This document shows positions 1 through 9,020 of a stretch of 64,000 bases of DNA, in pieces. Location of the stretch: NCBI RefSeq assembly GCF_017583045.1, contig NZ_JAGFBF010000001.1, positions 744,001 to 808,000 on the forward strand, read 5' to 3'. Both the position numbers and the translations under genes were made by a program. Numbering within the stretch: position 1 is the stretch's first letter; every line of letters begins with the position of its first letter. This DNA comes from Leucobacter tardus. GTDB lineage: Bacteria > Actinomycetota > Actinomycetes > Actinomycetales > Microbacteriaceae. The notes below the pieces were generated by a model. It did no database searches, was not told where the DNA came from, and saw only the letters and a list, made by a program, of their open reading frames with translations.

Positions 1-1
1 C

Positions 2-1438
2 GTCTCGCTCATTATCATCGTCGGCATCTGCGCGATCGGGGCGCTCGGCATCGCGAGTCGGCGCCGACAGCGGAGCATGTCGAACTGGACCGTCGGCAAA
101 CGCGACCTCCCGAAGTGGACGTCCTGGTTCCTGCAGGCCGGCGAGTCGCTCACCACCTTCAGCTTCCTGGGTCTCGCCGGCATCGCGTTCGGGGGCGGAG
201 TCAGTGCGATCTTCGCCGTCGGCTACCTCACGATGTCGTGGACGTTCCTCTACTTCGTCGCTCCGCGCATCCGCGAGCTCGGTCAGCGTCGGGGCTACCT
301 CACCATGGCCGACTTCTTCGAGGATCGGTTCAGCGCCAGATGGCTCGCGAAGGTCGTCGCCATCGTCGGCGCCTTGGCGCTGATCCCGTATCTGCAGCTG
401 CAGATCACCGGCCTCGGTCTCATCGTCGAACTGGCGACCGGCAGTCCGAGCGCGCGGGGGTTGAGCATGGTCATCGCGAGCGTGCTCGTCGCGGTCTTCG
501 TCGCCTGGTCGGGGATCCGGGGTATCGCTCGCGTCGCCTACCTCAAGGACATCCTGCTCGTCGTGGCGATGGTCGTCATCGTCGCGGGTGTTGCGATCAG
601 CTTCGGCGGTATTCCGCCGATCTTCGCGCAGATCGCCGAGTCGACGCCGTCGCTGCTGACGCTCCACGCCGAGGGGTACGACACGACCTTCTTCGTGACC
701 GCCATGCTGGTGACCGTCATCGGCTCCGGATTCATGACGCTGCCCCACCTGTGGCCCCCGAACCTCGCGGCGAAGAGCGGTGAGGTGCTGCGCAGCAACG
801 CGAAGTGGTTGCCGATCTACCAGCTGGTGCTGTTCATCCCGATTCTCGTCGGCATGGCCGGGGTGCTGGAGCTTCCCGGCGACACGGCGGGCAACGAGGT
901 GCTGCTCACCACAGCGGGAGCGCTGCTGCCCGAGTGGCTGCTCGGTGTCGTCGCCGTCGCCGGCGCGGCCGCGGCCATGGTGCCGGCGGCCGCCATCGTC
1001 ATGGGGATCTCGACGCTCGTCAGTACCAACGTGTTCGGCGGGGTGCGACCGGAACGGCGCATGGCGTTCAACTACGTCGTGATCCTCGCCGCGGTCGGCC
1101 TCGCGCTCGCGTTCGGTCTCGTGCGGTCGGACATCTCCGCTCTGCTGCTCCTGACCTACGGCGGGACCACGCAGTTCGCGCCGGGCGTGTGCGTGGCGCT
1201 GGCGAAGCGCGTGCGCGTCGGTGCGTGGCCGATCGGCCTCGGCATCATCGCCGGAACGCTCACCGTCGCCGTGATCACGTTCGCCGAGATCCCCATCGGA
1301 AGTTGGGATTCGGGGCTCATCGCACTCGCGCCGAACCTCGCGATCGTCGTGATCGGCGAGGCGATCCGGCGCGCGCGCGGCGGCACGGACGTGACGCAGG
1401 TGGATATCGATGACCGCGCGGTGGCGACGGTCCGATGA
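2..1438 (+). CDS. Sodium:solute symporter family permease (5' end missing)
   Basis: This is a membrane permease of the SSS (solute:Na+ symporter) family, probably importing a small organic solute with sodium. The reading frame is open from base 2 of the window, and the residues before the first internal ATG at 77 are hydrophobic (VSLIIIVGIC...) followed by SRRRQRS, so the true start lies upstream and the gene is truncated by the window edge. The visible part has about ten or eleven membrane segments, with the family-typical early stretch WTVGKRDLP followed by a GESLTTFSFLG helix. The end is a short cytoplasmic tail. The substrate cannot be read from the sequence. The gene converges on a Lrp/AsnC regulator that begins on the other strand, which might control it. 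The family call is secure and the substrate is open. Confidence 0.85.
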   Translation, partial: VSLIIIVGICAIGALGIASRRRQRSMSNWTVGKRDLPKWTSWFLQAGESLTTFSFLGLAGIAFGGGVSAIFAVGYLTMSWTFLYFVAPRIRELGQRRGYLTMADFFEDRFSARWLAKVVAIVGALALIPYLQLQITGLGLIVELATGSPSARGLSMVIASVLVAVFVAWSGIRGIARVAYLKDILLVVAMVVIVAGVAISFGGIPPIFAQIAESTPSLLTLHAEGYDTTFFVTAMLVTVIGSGFMTLPHLWPPNLAAKSGEVLRSNAKWLPIYQLVLFIPILVGMAGVLELPGDTAGNEVLLTTAGALLPEWLLGVVAVAGAAAAMVPAAAIVMGISTLVSTNVFGGVRPERRMAFNYVVILAAVGLALAFGLVRSDISALLLLTYGGTTQFAPGVCVALAKRVRVGAWPIGLGIIAGTLTVAVITFAEIPIGSWDSGLIALAPNLAIVVIGEAIRRARGGTDVTQVDIDDRAVATVR

Positions 1439-1506
1439 CCTCGGCGGCACCGATGCTCCGGCCCGGGCACGGCTCCCGGGTCGGCGTCGGTGGTGCGCAC
1501 GCGGCT

Positions 1507-2481
1507 TCAGCGCATCTTCACGCCGCTGCGCTTCAGCGCCGCGAGCACGATCGACGTCTCGGTCTCGGTCGCGTCGGCGGTCCAGTCCGCCCGCATGAGG
1601 AAGTCGGCGAGCGCCGTGTGGTCGACGCACGCGATGTCGACGAACAGCTGCGTGCGGCCCGTGGTGAAGGCGAGGTAGCGCACCTCGGGCACCTGCGCGA
1701 GCGTTCGCGCGACGGCCTCGGTGCGTCCCGGGAGCGTCCGGATGCGCAGCGTGGCCTCGACCGAGTACCCGAGCGCAGCCGGCTCCACGACCGCGCGGAT
1801 GAACAGGCGGCCGCGCTCCTGCAGATGCGCGAGACGTCGGCGCACCGATGCGGTCGAGAGCGCCGTGGCGCGCGCGAGCTCCTCGAAACTCGCGCGGCCG
1901 TCGTCGGCCAGCACTCGCGCGATCTCCAGCTCTTCGCGGCTGAGCGGCTGCAGTTCGGCGGAACCGCCCGGCACGCCGGGGTGGGGGTCGTCGCGCAGCG
2001 ACGCGATCTGCGCCGCCTCCAGGATCGGGGGGAGCCACTCGTGGGTCGCTTTGTAGAGGCGGAGCACGGTCGCGATCTCGATGCTCGCCGCGCCGGGGAG
2101 GCCGGGGATCTCGTCGAGCATCAGGTTCAGCGAGCGTTCCCGTGCGTTGATCTGCTCGAAGACGCAGTCCATCTCGCCGGTGGTGAGGTAGGTGAAGACC
2201 GATCCGGACCGCTCGGCAGCCGCGGCCCCGGTCACGCGATTCATGCCGGTCGCGCAGCGGACGCTGACGATCGAGCTGTCGAGCATGCCGCCCTGAGGCA
2301 GCACCGTCAACGCCGTCACCCGCACCTGTTTCGTGCGCAGCAGTTCCGCGCCGCGTGCCGCGACGGTGCGCTCGGGAACGTCGAGCGCCGTCGCGATGCG
2401 CCGCCACCCGGCTCGACCGTTGACCTGCAGTGCGGCGACGATGTCGCGATCGAGGCGGTCGAGCACCGGAGTGACGTTCAT
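1507..2481 (-). CDS. Lrp/AsnC family transcriptional regulator, two-module type
   Basis: This is a DNA-binding regulator of about 324 residues with two AsnC-type helix-turn-helix modules in tandem. The first is near residues 5-60 (DRLDRDIVAALQVNGRAGW...) and the second near 175-235 (LSREELEIARVLADDGRASF...). An effector-binding RAM-like domain follows, ending in the LFVDIAC and LAALKRSGVK stretches. Single Lrp proteins are about 150 residues, so this length fits the duplicated class common in actinobacteria. I chose the ATG at 2481 because MNVTPVLDRLDRD starts right at the HTH. A GAGAAT box lies 6 nt before it, so the transcript may be leaderless. It faces the symporter gene on the left and diverges from the CoA-transferase on the right. 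Its target and ligand are not visible. Confidence 0.85.
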   Translation of the reverse strand: MNVTPVLDRLDRDIVAALQVNGRAGWRRIATALDVPERTVAARGAELLRTKQVRVTALTVLPQGGMLDSSIVSVRCATGMNRVTGAAAAERSGSVFTYLTTGEMDCVFEQINARERSLNLMLDEIPGLPGAASIEIATVLRLYKATHEWLPPILEAAQIASLRDDPHPGVPGGSAELQPLSREELEIARVLADDGRASFEELARATALSTASVRRRLAHLQERGRLFIRAVVEPAALGYSVEATLRIRTLPGRTEAVARTLAQVPEVRYLAFTTGRTQLFVDIACVDHTALADFLMRADWTADATETETSIVLAALKRSGVKMR

Positions 2482-2633
2482 GGCAGTATTCTCTGCCGAA
2501 ATCTGCACCTTGACAACTGCACGCGACGAGACCGGTCGTCCGAGCATAGGATGGGCGCTGATTCGACCATCTCCGCGGAGCGATCACGCCCGCGGGCCCA
2601 TCTGCGAACCGATGACGAAACGGAGGTGGCATC

Positions 2634-3866
2634 GTGAGCGACGGTGCGACGCATGAGACCGGCCCGCAGGGGACGACTCCCCACGGCGGGGCGCTCGAAG
2701 ATCTGCTCGTGGTGGATCTCAGCCGGGCGCTCGCCGGGCCGCACGCCGGCATGATGCTCGGCGACCTGGGGGCGCGGGTCATCAAGGTCGAGGCACCGGG
2801 CAACGGCGATGAGACCCGCTTGTGGGGGCCGCCGTTCGCGGAGGGGGATGACGGCGAGCGGTACTCGACCTACTTCCTCTCCTGCAACCGCAACAAGGAG
2901 TCGATCGCGCTCGATCTCAAGAGCGATGACGGGCGCGCGGTGCTGCGCGATCTGCTCGCGCGCGCCGACATTCTGATCGAGAACTTCCGCACCGGCGTCA
3001 TGGACCGGCTCGGGTTCGGTACCGCCGCGCTCGCGGAACTCAACCCGCGCCTGATCCAGATGTCCATCACCGGGTTCGGTCATGACGGGCCCGAGGGCGG
3101 CCGCGCCGGATACGACCAGATCGTGCAGGGCGAGGCCGGACTCATGTCGCTGACCGGGTCCGGTCCTGAGGATCCGCAGCGCGTGGGCACCCCGATCGCC
3201 GACCTGCTCGGCGGCATCCACGGTGTGGTCGGGGTGCTCGCCGCTTTGCACGAGCGGGAGCGGACGGGGCGCGGCCGGGTGGTGCGGGCCTCGCTGCTGT
3301 CATCGATCGTGGGGGTGCACGCGTTCCAAGGCACCCGATACACCGTCGCGGGCGAGACACCGCAGCCGCAGGGCAACCACCACCCCTCGATCGCCCCGTA
3401 CGGGCTGTTCCGCTGCCGCGACGGTGCGGTGCAGATCAGCGTCGGCAACGAGCGGTTGTGGCAGGCGTTCTGCGCCGAGTTCGGCCTCGATCCGGCCACT
3501 CCAGGACTGGCATCGAACCCGGAGCGGGTGGCGCACCGGTCGGAGACGATCGCGTTCGTGGAGGGCGCCTTCGCGGCCCACGACGCCGAGGATCTGCTCG
3601 CGAGATTGAGTACGGCGGGGATTCCCTCGGGCAAGGTGCGCACCCTCGAAGAGGTGTACGCCTGGGATCAGGTGCGCTCGCAGGGTCTCGTCGTCGATGT
3701 GGACCACGCGACGCTCGGCACCATCAGCCTGCCCGGGCCGCCGATCCGGTTCTTCGACGTCGACGGCACCGGTGAGACGGAGCGCGCCCGCGAGGCGCAC
3801 CAGGCGCCCCCGACGCTCGATCAGCACGGCGACGCGATCCGCGAGTGGTTGCGGGGCGACGCGTGA
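2634..3866 (+). CDS. CaiB/BaiF (family III) CoA-transferase
   Basis: This is a predicted type III CoA-transferase of 410 residues, moving CoA between an acyl-CoA and a free carboxylic acid. The N-terminal half shows the family pattern LVVDLSRALAGPHAGMMLGDLGARVIKVE, followed by the YFLSCNRNKESIALDLK segment with the DLKS motif. The aspartate of NRNKES...D and the later GYDQIVQGEAGLMSLTG region are typical. The GTG start at 2634 has a strong GGAGGT ribosome site eight bases upstream. The stop overlaps the next gene's GTG (GTGA), so the two are translationally coupled. Pairing with a carboxyltransferase suggests short-chain or branched acyl-CoA metabolism, for example leucine or another organic acid, but the substrate is unresolved. 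Confidence 0.88.
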   Translation: MSDGATHETGPQGTTPHGGALEDLLVVDLSRALAGPHAGMMLGDLGARVIKVEAPGNGDETRLWGPPFAEGDDGERYSTYFLSCNRNKESIALDLKSDDGRAVLRDLLARADILIENFRTGVMDRLGFGTAALAELNPRLIQMSITGFGHDGPEGGRAGYDQIVQGEAGLMSLTGSGPEDPQRVGTPIADLLGGIHGVVGVLAALHERERTGRGRVVRASLLSSIVGVHAFQGTRYTVAGETPQPQGNHHPSIAPYGLFRCRDGAVQISVGNERLWQAFCAEFGLDPATPGLASNPERVAHRSETIAFVEGAFAAHDAEDLLARLSTAGIPSGKVRTLEEVYAWDQVRSQGLVVDVDHATLGTISLPGPPIRFFDVDGTGETERAREAHQAPPTLDQHGDAIREWLRGDA

Positions 3867-5389
3867 GCGGCGCGGCGCCGTCGAGGCCGCGGCGGGTGAA
3901 CGCGCGCGGACTCATCGACATGCTCGTGGATGCGGATTCGTACCGTTCCTGGGATACCGCTCCGATCGAACCCGAACTGGGTGAGGAGTACCGCGCCGAG
4001 CTCGCGGCGGCACGCGAGAAGAGCGGCGTCGACGAGTCGATCATCACGGGGGAGGCGCTGATCGCCGGTCGCCGCGTGGCGCTCATCGCGTGCGAGTTCA
4101 CGTTTCTCGCCGGTTCGGTCGGGTCGGCTGCTGCCGAGCGCTTCGTCGCGGCGATCGAGCGCGCCACGGCCGAGCGCCTGCCGGTGCTCGCCAGCACCGC
4201 GTCGGGCGGAACGCGGATGCAGGAGGGCACGGTCGCGTTCGTCGCGATGGTGAAGATCGCCGCCGCGGTCGCCGCGCACAAGTCGGAGGGGCTGCCGTAC
4301 CTCGTGTACCTGCGGCACCCGTCGACCGGAGGAGCGCTCGCCTCGTTCGGGTCGCTCGGGCAGGTCACGGTCGCCGAGCCCGGCGCGCTCGTCGGGTTCT
4401 TGGGGCCCCGCGTGTACGAAGCGCTCTACGGTGAGTCGTTCCCGGAGGGGGTGCAGCAGGCGGAGAACCTGGCGCGCAACGGCATCATCGACGGGGTGCT
4501 GCCGCCGGAGGAGCTGCAGGGGGTGGTGCGCCGTGTCCTGGACCTGCTCGACCGGCCGACGCACGCCGAGCTGCTCGAACGCGCCGACGATCCGGGAACC
4601 GCTGCGGTCGACCCTGCCGGGTCGGCGGACACGTGGGATTCGATCACCCGGTCGCGCGATCGACGGCGGCCGGGACTCCGCGAGCTGCTGCGCACCGCGG
4701 CGAGCGATGTGGTGCCCCTCAGCGGCACGGGGCAGGGGGAGCGCGATCCGGGACTGAGCCTGTGCCTGGCGCGTTTCGGCGGGATCCCGTGCATCGTCGT
4801 CGGTCAGGATCGGCGCGCGCAGCGCGCCTTCGCCCCGCTCGGACCGGGGGCGCTGCGCGCGGCGCGGCGTGCGATGCACCTGGCCGAGGAGCTGCGACTG
4901 CCGCTCGTGAGCGTGGTCGATACCCCGGGTGCCGCGCTGTCGCGCGCGGCCGAGGAGGGCGGGCTCGCGAGCGAGATCGCGCACTGCCTCGCCGATCTCG
5001 TGAAGCATCAGGGTCCGACGCTGTCGGTGCTGCTCGGAGAGGGAACGGGTGGGGGCGCGCTCGCGCTGCTGCCGGCCGATCGGACGATCGCGGCGCAGCA
5101 CGCGTGGCTCTCCCCGCTGCCGCCGGAGGGTGCGTCGGCGATCGTGCATCGGGATACCGCGCACGCGGCCGAGATCGCGGAGCAGCAGGGGGTGGCCTCG
5201 GGTGCGTTGCGCGCCGCGGGCATCATCGATCGGGTGGTCGTCGAGGAGCCGGATGCCGCGGCGGAGTCTGCGGCGTTCTGCACGCGGATGGGCGATGCGA
5301 TCGCGCAGGAGCTTGCGCGTCTCGTGCTGCAGCGCGCCGACCGTCGTCACGTCGCCCGGTTGGAGCGATTCCGCGCCCTCAGCCGGTGA
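3863..5389 (+). CDS. Acetyl/acyl-CoA carboxylase carboxyltransferase, fused beta-alpha (AccDA type)
   Basis: The protein joins the beta-like and alpha-like halves of the biotin-dependent carboxyltransferase in one chain of about 508 residues. The beta-like half contains ASGGTRMQEGT and the GALASFGSLGQVTVAEPGA segment, which line the acyl-CoA/biotin site. The alpha-like half contains VDTPGA and LLGEGTGGGALALLPADR, typical of AccA. The four-cysteine zinc ribbon of bacterial AccD is absent: there is no Cys pair before the beta core. The GTG at 3863 lies in the GTGA overlap with the CoA-transferase stop, and I prefer it to the in-frame GTG at 3845. No biotin carboxylase or biotin carrier gene lies nearby, so it must pair with subunits encoded elsewhere. 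In Actinobacteria such fused proteins serve acetyl-CoA or longer acyl-CoA carboxylases. Confidence 0.85.
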   Translation: MSGAAPSRPRRVNARGLIDMLVDADSYRSWDTAPIEPELGEEYRAELAAAREKSGVDESIITGEALIAGRRVALIACEFTFLAGSVGSAAAERFVAAIERATAERLPVLASTASGGTRMQEGTVAFVAMVKIAAAVAAHKSEGLPYLVYLRHPSTGGALASFGSLGQVTVAEPGALVGFLGPRVYEALYGESFPEGVQQAENLARNGIIDGVLPPEELQGVVRRVLDLLDRPTHAELLERADDPGTAAVDPAGSADTWDSITRSRDRRRPGLRELLRTAASDVVPLSGTGQGERDPGLSLCLARFGGIPCIVVGQDRRAQRAFAPLGPGALRAARRAMHLAEELRLPLVSVVDTPGAALSRAAEEGGLASEIAHCLADLVKHQGPTLSVLLGEGTGGGALALLPADRTIAAQHAWLSPLPPEGASAIVHRDTAHAAEIAEQQGVASGALRAAGIIDRVVVEEPDAAAESAAFCTRMGDAIAQELARLVLQRADRRHVARLERFRALSR

Positions 5390-5414
5390 TGCGATTCAGC
5401 CGGTGATGCGCTTC
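5381..5414. repeat. 17-bp tandem duplication over the facing stop codons
   Basis: Two copies of a 17-base unit (AGCCGGTGATGCGMTTC) lie head to tail at 5381-5397 and 5398-5414 and differ at one base. The TGA stop of the carboxyltransferase is in the first copy and the stop of the convergent HAD phosphatase begins in the second. The duplication probably arose by slippage and sets the very short 3'-3' junction. Confidence 0.8.
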
Positions 5415-6183
5415 AGCGATCGGGGAGCAGGTCCGCTACCGAGTCCAGGATCACGTCGGGCCGGAACGGATACTTCTCGATCTCCTCACGATCCGAGATG
5501 CCCGTCATCACGAGGTAGGTGCGCAGTCCCGCCTCCATGCCGGCGATGATGTCGGTGTCCATGCGATCGCCGATCATGGCGGTGTTCTCGGAGTGCGCGC
5601 CGATCCGGTTCATCGCCGAGCGGAACATCATCGGGTTCGGCTTGCCGACCACGTACGGCTCGCGTCCCGTCGCCTTCGTGATGAGCGCGTTGATCGCCCC
5701 GGTCGCCGGGAGCGGACCCTCGGCGCTCGGTCCGGTCGCGTCGGGGTTCGTGGAGATGAAGCGCGCCCCGCGGTTGATGAGCCGGATCGCCTTCGTGATC
5801 GCCTCGAACGAGTAGTTGCGGGTCTCGCCCACGACGACGAAATCAGGATTCGACTCGGTCATGACGAACCCGGCCTCGTGCAGCGCCGTCAGGATTCCGG
5901 CCTCGCCCACCACGAATGCGCGACCGCCGGGCATCTGCTGCTTCAGAAAGGCCGCGGTCGCGAGCGCGCTCGTCCAGATGTGATCCTCGGGCACGACGAT
6001 CCCCGACCCGGCGAGCCTCGCGCTCAGGTCGCGAGCCGTGAAGATGGAGTTGTTCGTGAGGACGAGGTAGGGGCGCTCCGTCTCCTGCCAGTGCTGCAGC
6101 AGGTCGGACGCGCCGGGAATCGGATGGTTCTCGTGGACGAGTACGCCGTCCATGTCGGTCAGCCAGCATTCGATGTCGGTCAT
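5413..6183 (-). CDS. HAD-IIA family phosphatase (NagD-like)
   Basis: This is a 256-residue haloacid-dehalogenase-type phosphatase of subfamily IIA (NagD/PGP-like). It carries HAD motif I as DMDGVL near residue 10, motif II as LTNNS near 43, the IIA cap region in the middle, the motif III lysine in VVGKPNPMMF near 180, and motif IV as MIGDRMDTDI near 200. Family members dephosphorylate nucleotide or sugar phosphates, often as housekeeping or damage-repair enzymes. The specific substrate is not readable. The ATG at 6183 is preceded by a GAGAGG-type ribosome site. It is transcribed toward the carboxyltransferase and away from phosphoglucomutase. Confidence 0.9.
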   Translation of the reverse strand: MTDIECWLTDMDGVLVHENHPIPGASDLLQHWQETERPYLVLTNNSIFTARDLSARLAGSGIVVPEDHIWTSALATAAFLKQQMPGGRAFVVGEAGILTALHEAGFVMTESNPDFVVVGETRNYSFEAITKAIRLINRGARFISTNPDATGPSAEGPLPATGAINALITKATGREPYVVGKPNPMMFRSAMNRIGAHSENTAMIGDRMDTDIIAGMEAGLRTYLVMTGISDREEIEKYPFRPDVILDSVADLLPDR

Positions 6184-6298
6184 GCCACCGCCTCTCTCGT
6201 AGCCGTACGCCCCACACTAGTCCGGCATCATGAACCCGGCGTTGCGAATGTGTTTCCGCCCGCTCCTGAGGCCCGGTGCATCCGCGGCACCCCCGTGA

Positions 6299-6304
6299 CA
6301 CACT
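6299..6304 (+). promoter_or_regulatory. Possible -10 box of pgm
   Basis: CACACT ends exactly 6 nt before the ATG of pgm, the same spacing as the TANNNT boxes found before many genes here. The first base departs from consensus, so this is weaker support for a leaderless start. Confidence 0.35.
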
Positions 6305-6310
6305 GGAACC

Positions 6311-7963
6311 ATGCACGAGCGCGCCGGCCGTCTGGCCACCTCCGAGGACCTCATCGACGTCGACGCATTGATCGCCGCCTACACGGAGACGGTGCCCGAT
6401 CCGGCGGATCCCGCGCAGCGGGTGGTGTTCGGCACGTCGGGTCACCGTGGTTCGGCGCTCGCGGGGTCGTTCAACGAGGCACACATCGTCGCGATCAGCG
6501 CGGCGATCGCCGAGTACCGGGCCGCCCAGGGCATCACGGGTCCGCTCTTCATCGGTGCGGATCCGCACCCGCTCTCGGGGCCGGCCGAGCTCACCGCGCG
6601 CGAGGTGCTGTCCGCCGCGGGGGTGCGCGTACTCGCGCGGTCGGGCAGCGGAGACGAGATCTACGTGCCGACGCCGGCGGTCAGTCACGCGATCCTGACC
6701 CACAACCGTGATCGGGCGGGCGACGACCCGAATCGCGCGGACGGCATCGTCGTGACCCCGAGCCACAACCCCCCGCAGGACGGCGGCTTCAAGTACAACC
6801 CACCGCACGGCGGACCCGCCGGTTCGGAGGCGACGACGTGGATCGCCGACCGTGCGAACGAGCTCCTCGCCTCCGGGGTGGCCGAGATCCCCCGCGCCTC
6901 CGAGGACGGCATGGGCGGGGAAGCGGTCGGTCGCTACGACTTCCTCGGCAACTATGTCGACGACCTCGAGAACGTCATCGACATCGCGGCGATTCGGGAT
7001 GCCGGTATTCGCATCGGCGCCCACCCGCTCGGCGGTGCGAGCACGGCGTACTGGGCGGCGATCCGGGATCGCTACGCGCTGGAGATCACGGTGCTCGGCC
7101 CGGGCATCGACCCGCAGTGGGCGTTCATGCATCTCGACTGGGACGGGAAGATCCGGATGGATCCCTCCTCGGCCTCCGTCATGGCGACGGTCGAGGCGTA
7201 CCGCGACGAGTTCCCGCTGGTCACCGGCAACGATGCGGACGCGGATCGCCATGGCATCGTCACCGTTGACGGTGGGCTCATGAACCCGAACCACTTCCTC
7301 GCTGTCGCGATCGACTACCTCCTCACCCACCGGCCCGACTGGCCGGTCTCCGCGGGCATCGGCAAGACGGTCGTTTCCTCGGGCATGATCGACCGCGTCG
7401 TCGCCGCGCACGAGCGGACACTGCTCGAGGTGCCCGTCGGATTCAAGTGGTTCGTGCCGGGTCTCTCGGATGGGTCCGTCGCCTTCGGCGGCGAGGAGAG
7501 CGCCGGCGCATCTTTCCAGCGGTTCGACGGCACCGCGTGGAGCACGGACAAGGACGGCATCCTGCTCTGCCTGCTCGCCGCAGAGATCCAGGCCGTCACG
7601 GGCCAGTCGCCATCTGAGCGGTATCGCGAGCTCGTCGCGCGCTTCGGCGATCCGGCGTACGCCCGCGTCGACGGACCGGCGACCGCGGAGCAGAAGGCGC
7701 GCCTCGCGGCACTCGCACCCGAGGATGTCACCGACACCGAACTCGCGGGCGATCCCATCACCGCGGTGCGCACCGAAGCCCCCGGTAACGGGGCCGCGAT
7801 CGGCGGTCTGCAGGTGCGGACCGAGCACGCGTGGTTCGCGGCGCGACCGTCGGGCACCGAGGACGTCATGAAGATCTACGCCGAGTCGTTCCGCGGTGCC
7901 GAGCACCTCGCCGAGGTGCAGCTCGCCGCCCGCGCCCTCGTGGACCGCGCGCTCAGCGAATAA
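6311..7963 (+). CDS. pgm: Phosphoglucomutase (alpha-D-glucose phosphate-specific)
   Basis: The enzyme interconverts glucose 1-phosphate and glucose 6-phosphate, linking glycolysis to glycogen, trehalose and cell-envelope sugar nucleotides. At 550 residues it has the full length of the family. The active-site phosphoserine loop appears as TPSHNPP near residue 150, the metal-binding loop as DADADRHG near 310, the sugar-binding loop as GGEESAGAS near 390, and the phosphate-binding loop as RPSGTED near 515. The N-terminal FGTSGHRGS segment is also conserved. The ATG at 6311 follows a CACACT box by 6 nt with no clear ribosome site, so translation may start at the first base of the message. It is divergent from the HAD phosphatase and precedes pheA by 28 nt. 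Confidence 0.95.
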   Translation: MHERAGRLATSEDLIDVDALIAAYTETVPDPADPAQRVVFGTSGHRGSALAGSFNEAHIVAISAAIAEYRAAQGITGPLFIGADPHPLSGPAELTAREVLSAAGVRVLARSGSGDEIYVPTPAVSHAILTHNRDRAGDDPNRADGIVVTPSHNPPQDGGFKYNPPHGGPAGSEATTWIADRANELLASGVAEIPRASEDGMGGEAVGRYDFLGNYVDDLENVIDIAAIRDAGIRIGAHPLGGASTAYWAAIRDRYALEITVLGPGIDPQWAFMHLDWDGKIRMDPSSASVMATVEAYRDEFPLVTGNDADADRHGIVTVDGGLMNPNHFLAVAIDYLLTHRPDWPVSAGIGKTVVSSGMIDRVVAAHERTLLEVPVGFKWFVPGLSDGSVAFGGEESAGASFQRFDGTAWSTDKDGILLCLLAAEIQAVTGQSPSERYRELVARFGDPAYARVDGPATAEQKARLAALAPEDVTDTELAGDPITAVRTEAPGNGAAIGGLQVRTEHAWFAARPSGTEDVMKIYAESFRGAEHLAEVQLAARALVDRALSE

Positions 7964-7979
7964 GTGCCGCGCGCGGCGG

Positions 7980-7985
7980 TACGCT
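7980..7985 (+). promoter_or_regulatory. -10 box of a likely leaderless pheA transcript
   Basis: TACGCT lies 6 nt before the pheA ATG at 7992 and no ribosome site is seen, which puts the expected transcription start at or next to the start codon. Confidence 0.55.
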
Positions 7986-7991
7986 GGATCC

Positions 7992-8963
7992 ATGCCAGAG
8001 ACCGCCGCCCGCCTCCGCCGATACTCCTACCTCGGTCCGGCGGGCACGTTTACCGAAGCGGCACTGAAGCAGGTGCCCGAGGCGGCGGGGATGGACTGGG
8101 CGCCCGTCGCGAACATCGGCGAGGCGCTCGACGACGTCACCTCGGGGGTGAGCGACGCCGCGATGATCGCGATCGAGAACTCGATCGACGGCGGCGTCAC
8201 GGTCGCGCAGGACGCGCTGGCCACCGTTCCCGGGCTCCGCATCGTCGGCGAGTACCTCGTGCCGGTGAACTTCGTGCTGGTCGTGCGGCCGGGTGTGCGG
8301 CTCGCAGACATCCGCGTGATCGCGGCGCACCCCGTCGCCTACGGGCAGTGCCGCGCCTGGCTCGATGACCAGGTACCCCGGCACCAGCACCTGCCGTCGA
8401 CCTCGAACGTGCAGGCGGTCGTCGATCTGCTCGCGTCGGATCCGGATTCCGCGGCATCGGTCGACGCCGCGATCGCACCCCCGGGCATCGAGGACCACTA
8501 CCCGGTCGAGGTGCTCGCGTCGCACCTGGCCGACAACCCCGACGCCGAAACGCGCTTCGTGCTCGTCAGCCGCACAGCCGCAGTCGGGGAACCCACCGGT
8601 GCCGACAAGACGAGCGTCGTCGCCGAACTGCCGAACGATCGCGCGGGCGCGCTGCTCGAGCTGCTCGAGCAGTTCGCGACGCGCGGCGTGAACCTCACCC
8701 TGCTCGCCTCGCGCCCGATCGGCGATCGCATGGGGCGCTACCGCTTCGTCATCGATGCCGAGGGGCACGTGAAAGAGGAGCGCGTCGCCGACGCCCTGCT
8801 CGGCGTGAAGCGCTTCAGCCCGCGCCTCGTCTTCCTCGGGTCGTACCCGCGTGCCGACCGTGTCGCTGCCACCACCCAGAAGGTCTACGGCGACGACGTC
8901 TTCCGGGATGCCAGGGACTGGCTGCGCGGCGTGCTCGACGGCAGCCCCGACGCGGAGGATTGA
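7992..8963 (+). CDS. pheA: Prephenate dehydratase
   Basis: This enzyme converts prephenate to phenylpyruvate, the committed step of phenylalanine synthesis. The 323-residue protein begins with the family signature YLGPAGTFTEAAL and contains IAIENSIDGGV, the catalytic-domain ENS motif. A C-terminal ACT domain follows (about residues 205-290), with LLELLEQFATRGVNLTLLASRP, the GALLELL/ESRP-type allosteric phenylalanine site. It lacks a chorismate mutase domain, so it is the monofunctional form usual in actinobacteria. The ATG at 7992 fits the conserved start, and the longer frame from 7896 overlaps pgm and is rejected. A TACGCT box 6 nt upstream suggests a leaderless message. It converges on the lipid kinase gene. 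Confidence 0.95.
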   Translation: MPETAARLRRYSYLGPAGTFTEAALKQVPEAAGMDWAPVANIGEALDDVTSGVSDAAMIAIENSIDGGVTVAQDALATVPGLRIVGEYLVPVNFVLVVRPGVRLADIRVIAAHPVAYGQCRAWLDDQVPRHQHLPSTSNVQAVVDLLASDPDSAASVDAAIAPPGIEDHYPVEVLASHLADNPDAETRFVLVSRTAAVGEPTGADKTSVVAELPNDRAGALLELLEQFATRGVNLTLLASRPIGDRMGRYRFVIDAEGHVKEERVADALLGVKRFSPRLVFLGSYPRADRVAATTQKVYGDDVFRDARDWLRGVLDGSPDAED

Positions 8964-9020
8964 GCCCGGTCACCCCGCGCCGAGTCGCGCGTCCGACGAT
9001 GACTCGCGAACGAGGAACGG

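Noticed and set aside
1435-2637. A 400-codon plus-strand frame opposite the Lrp regulator
   Set aside because: It lies antisense to a two-module Lrp protein with readable HTH motifs and is His/Arg/Gly-rich without a domain.
5843-7993. A 716-codon minus-strand frame across the HAD phosphatase and phosphoglucomutase
   Set aside because: It overlaps two well-supported genes, its composition is typical of a mirror frame, and no start with a ribosome site fits.
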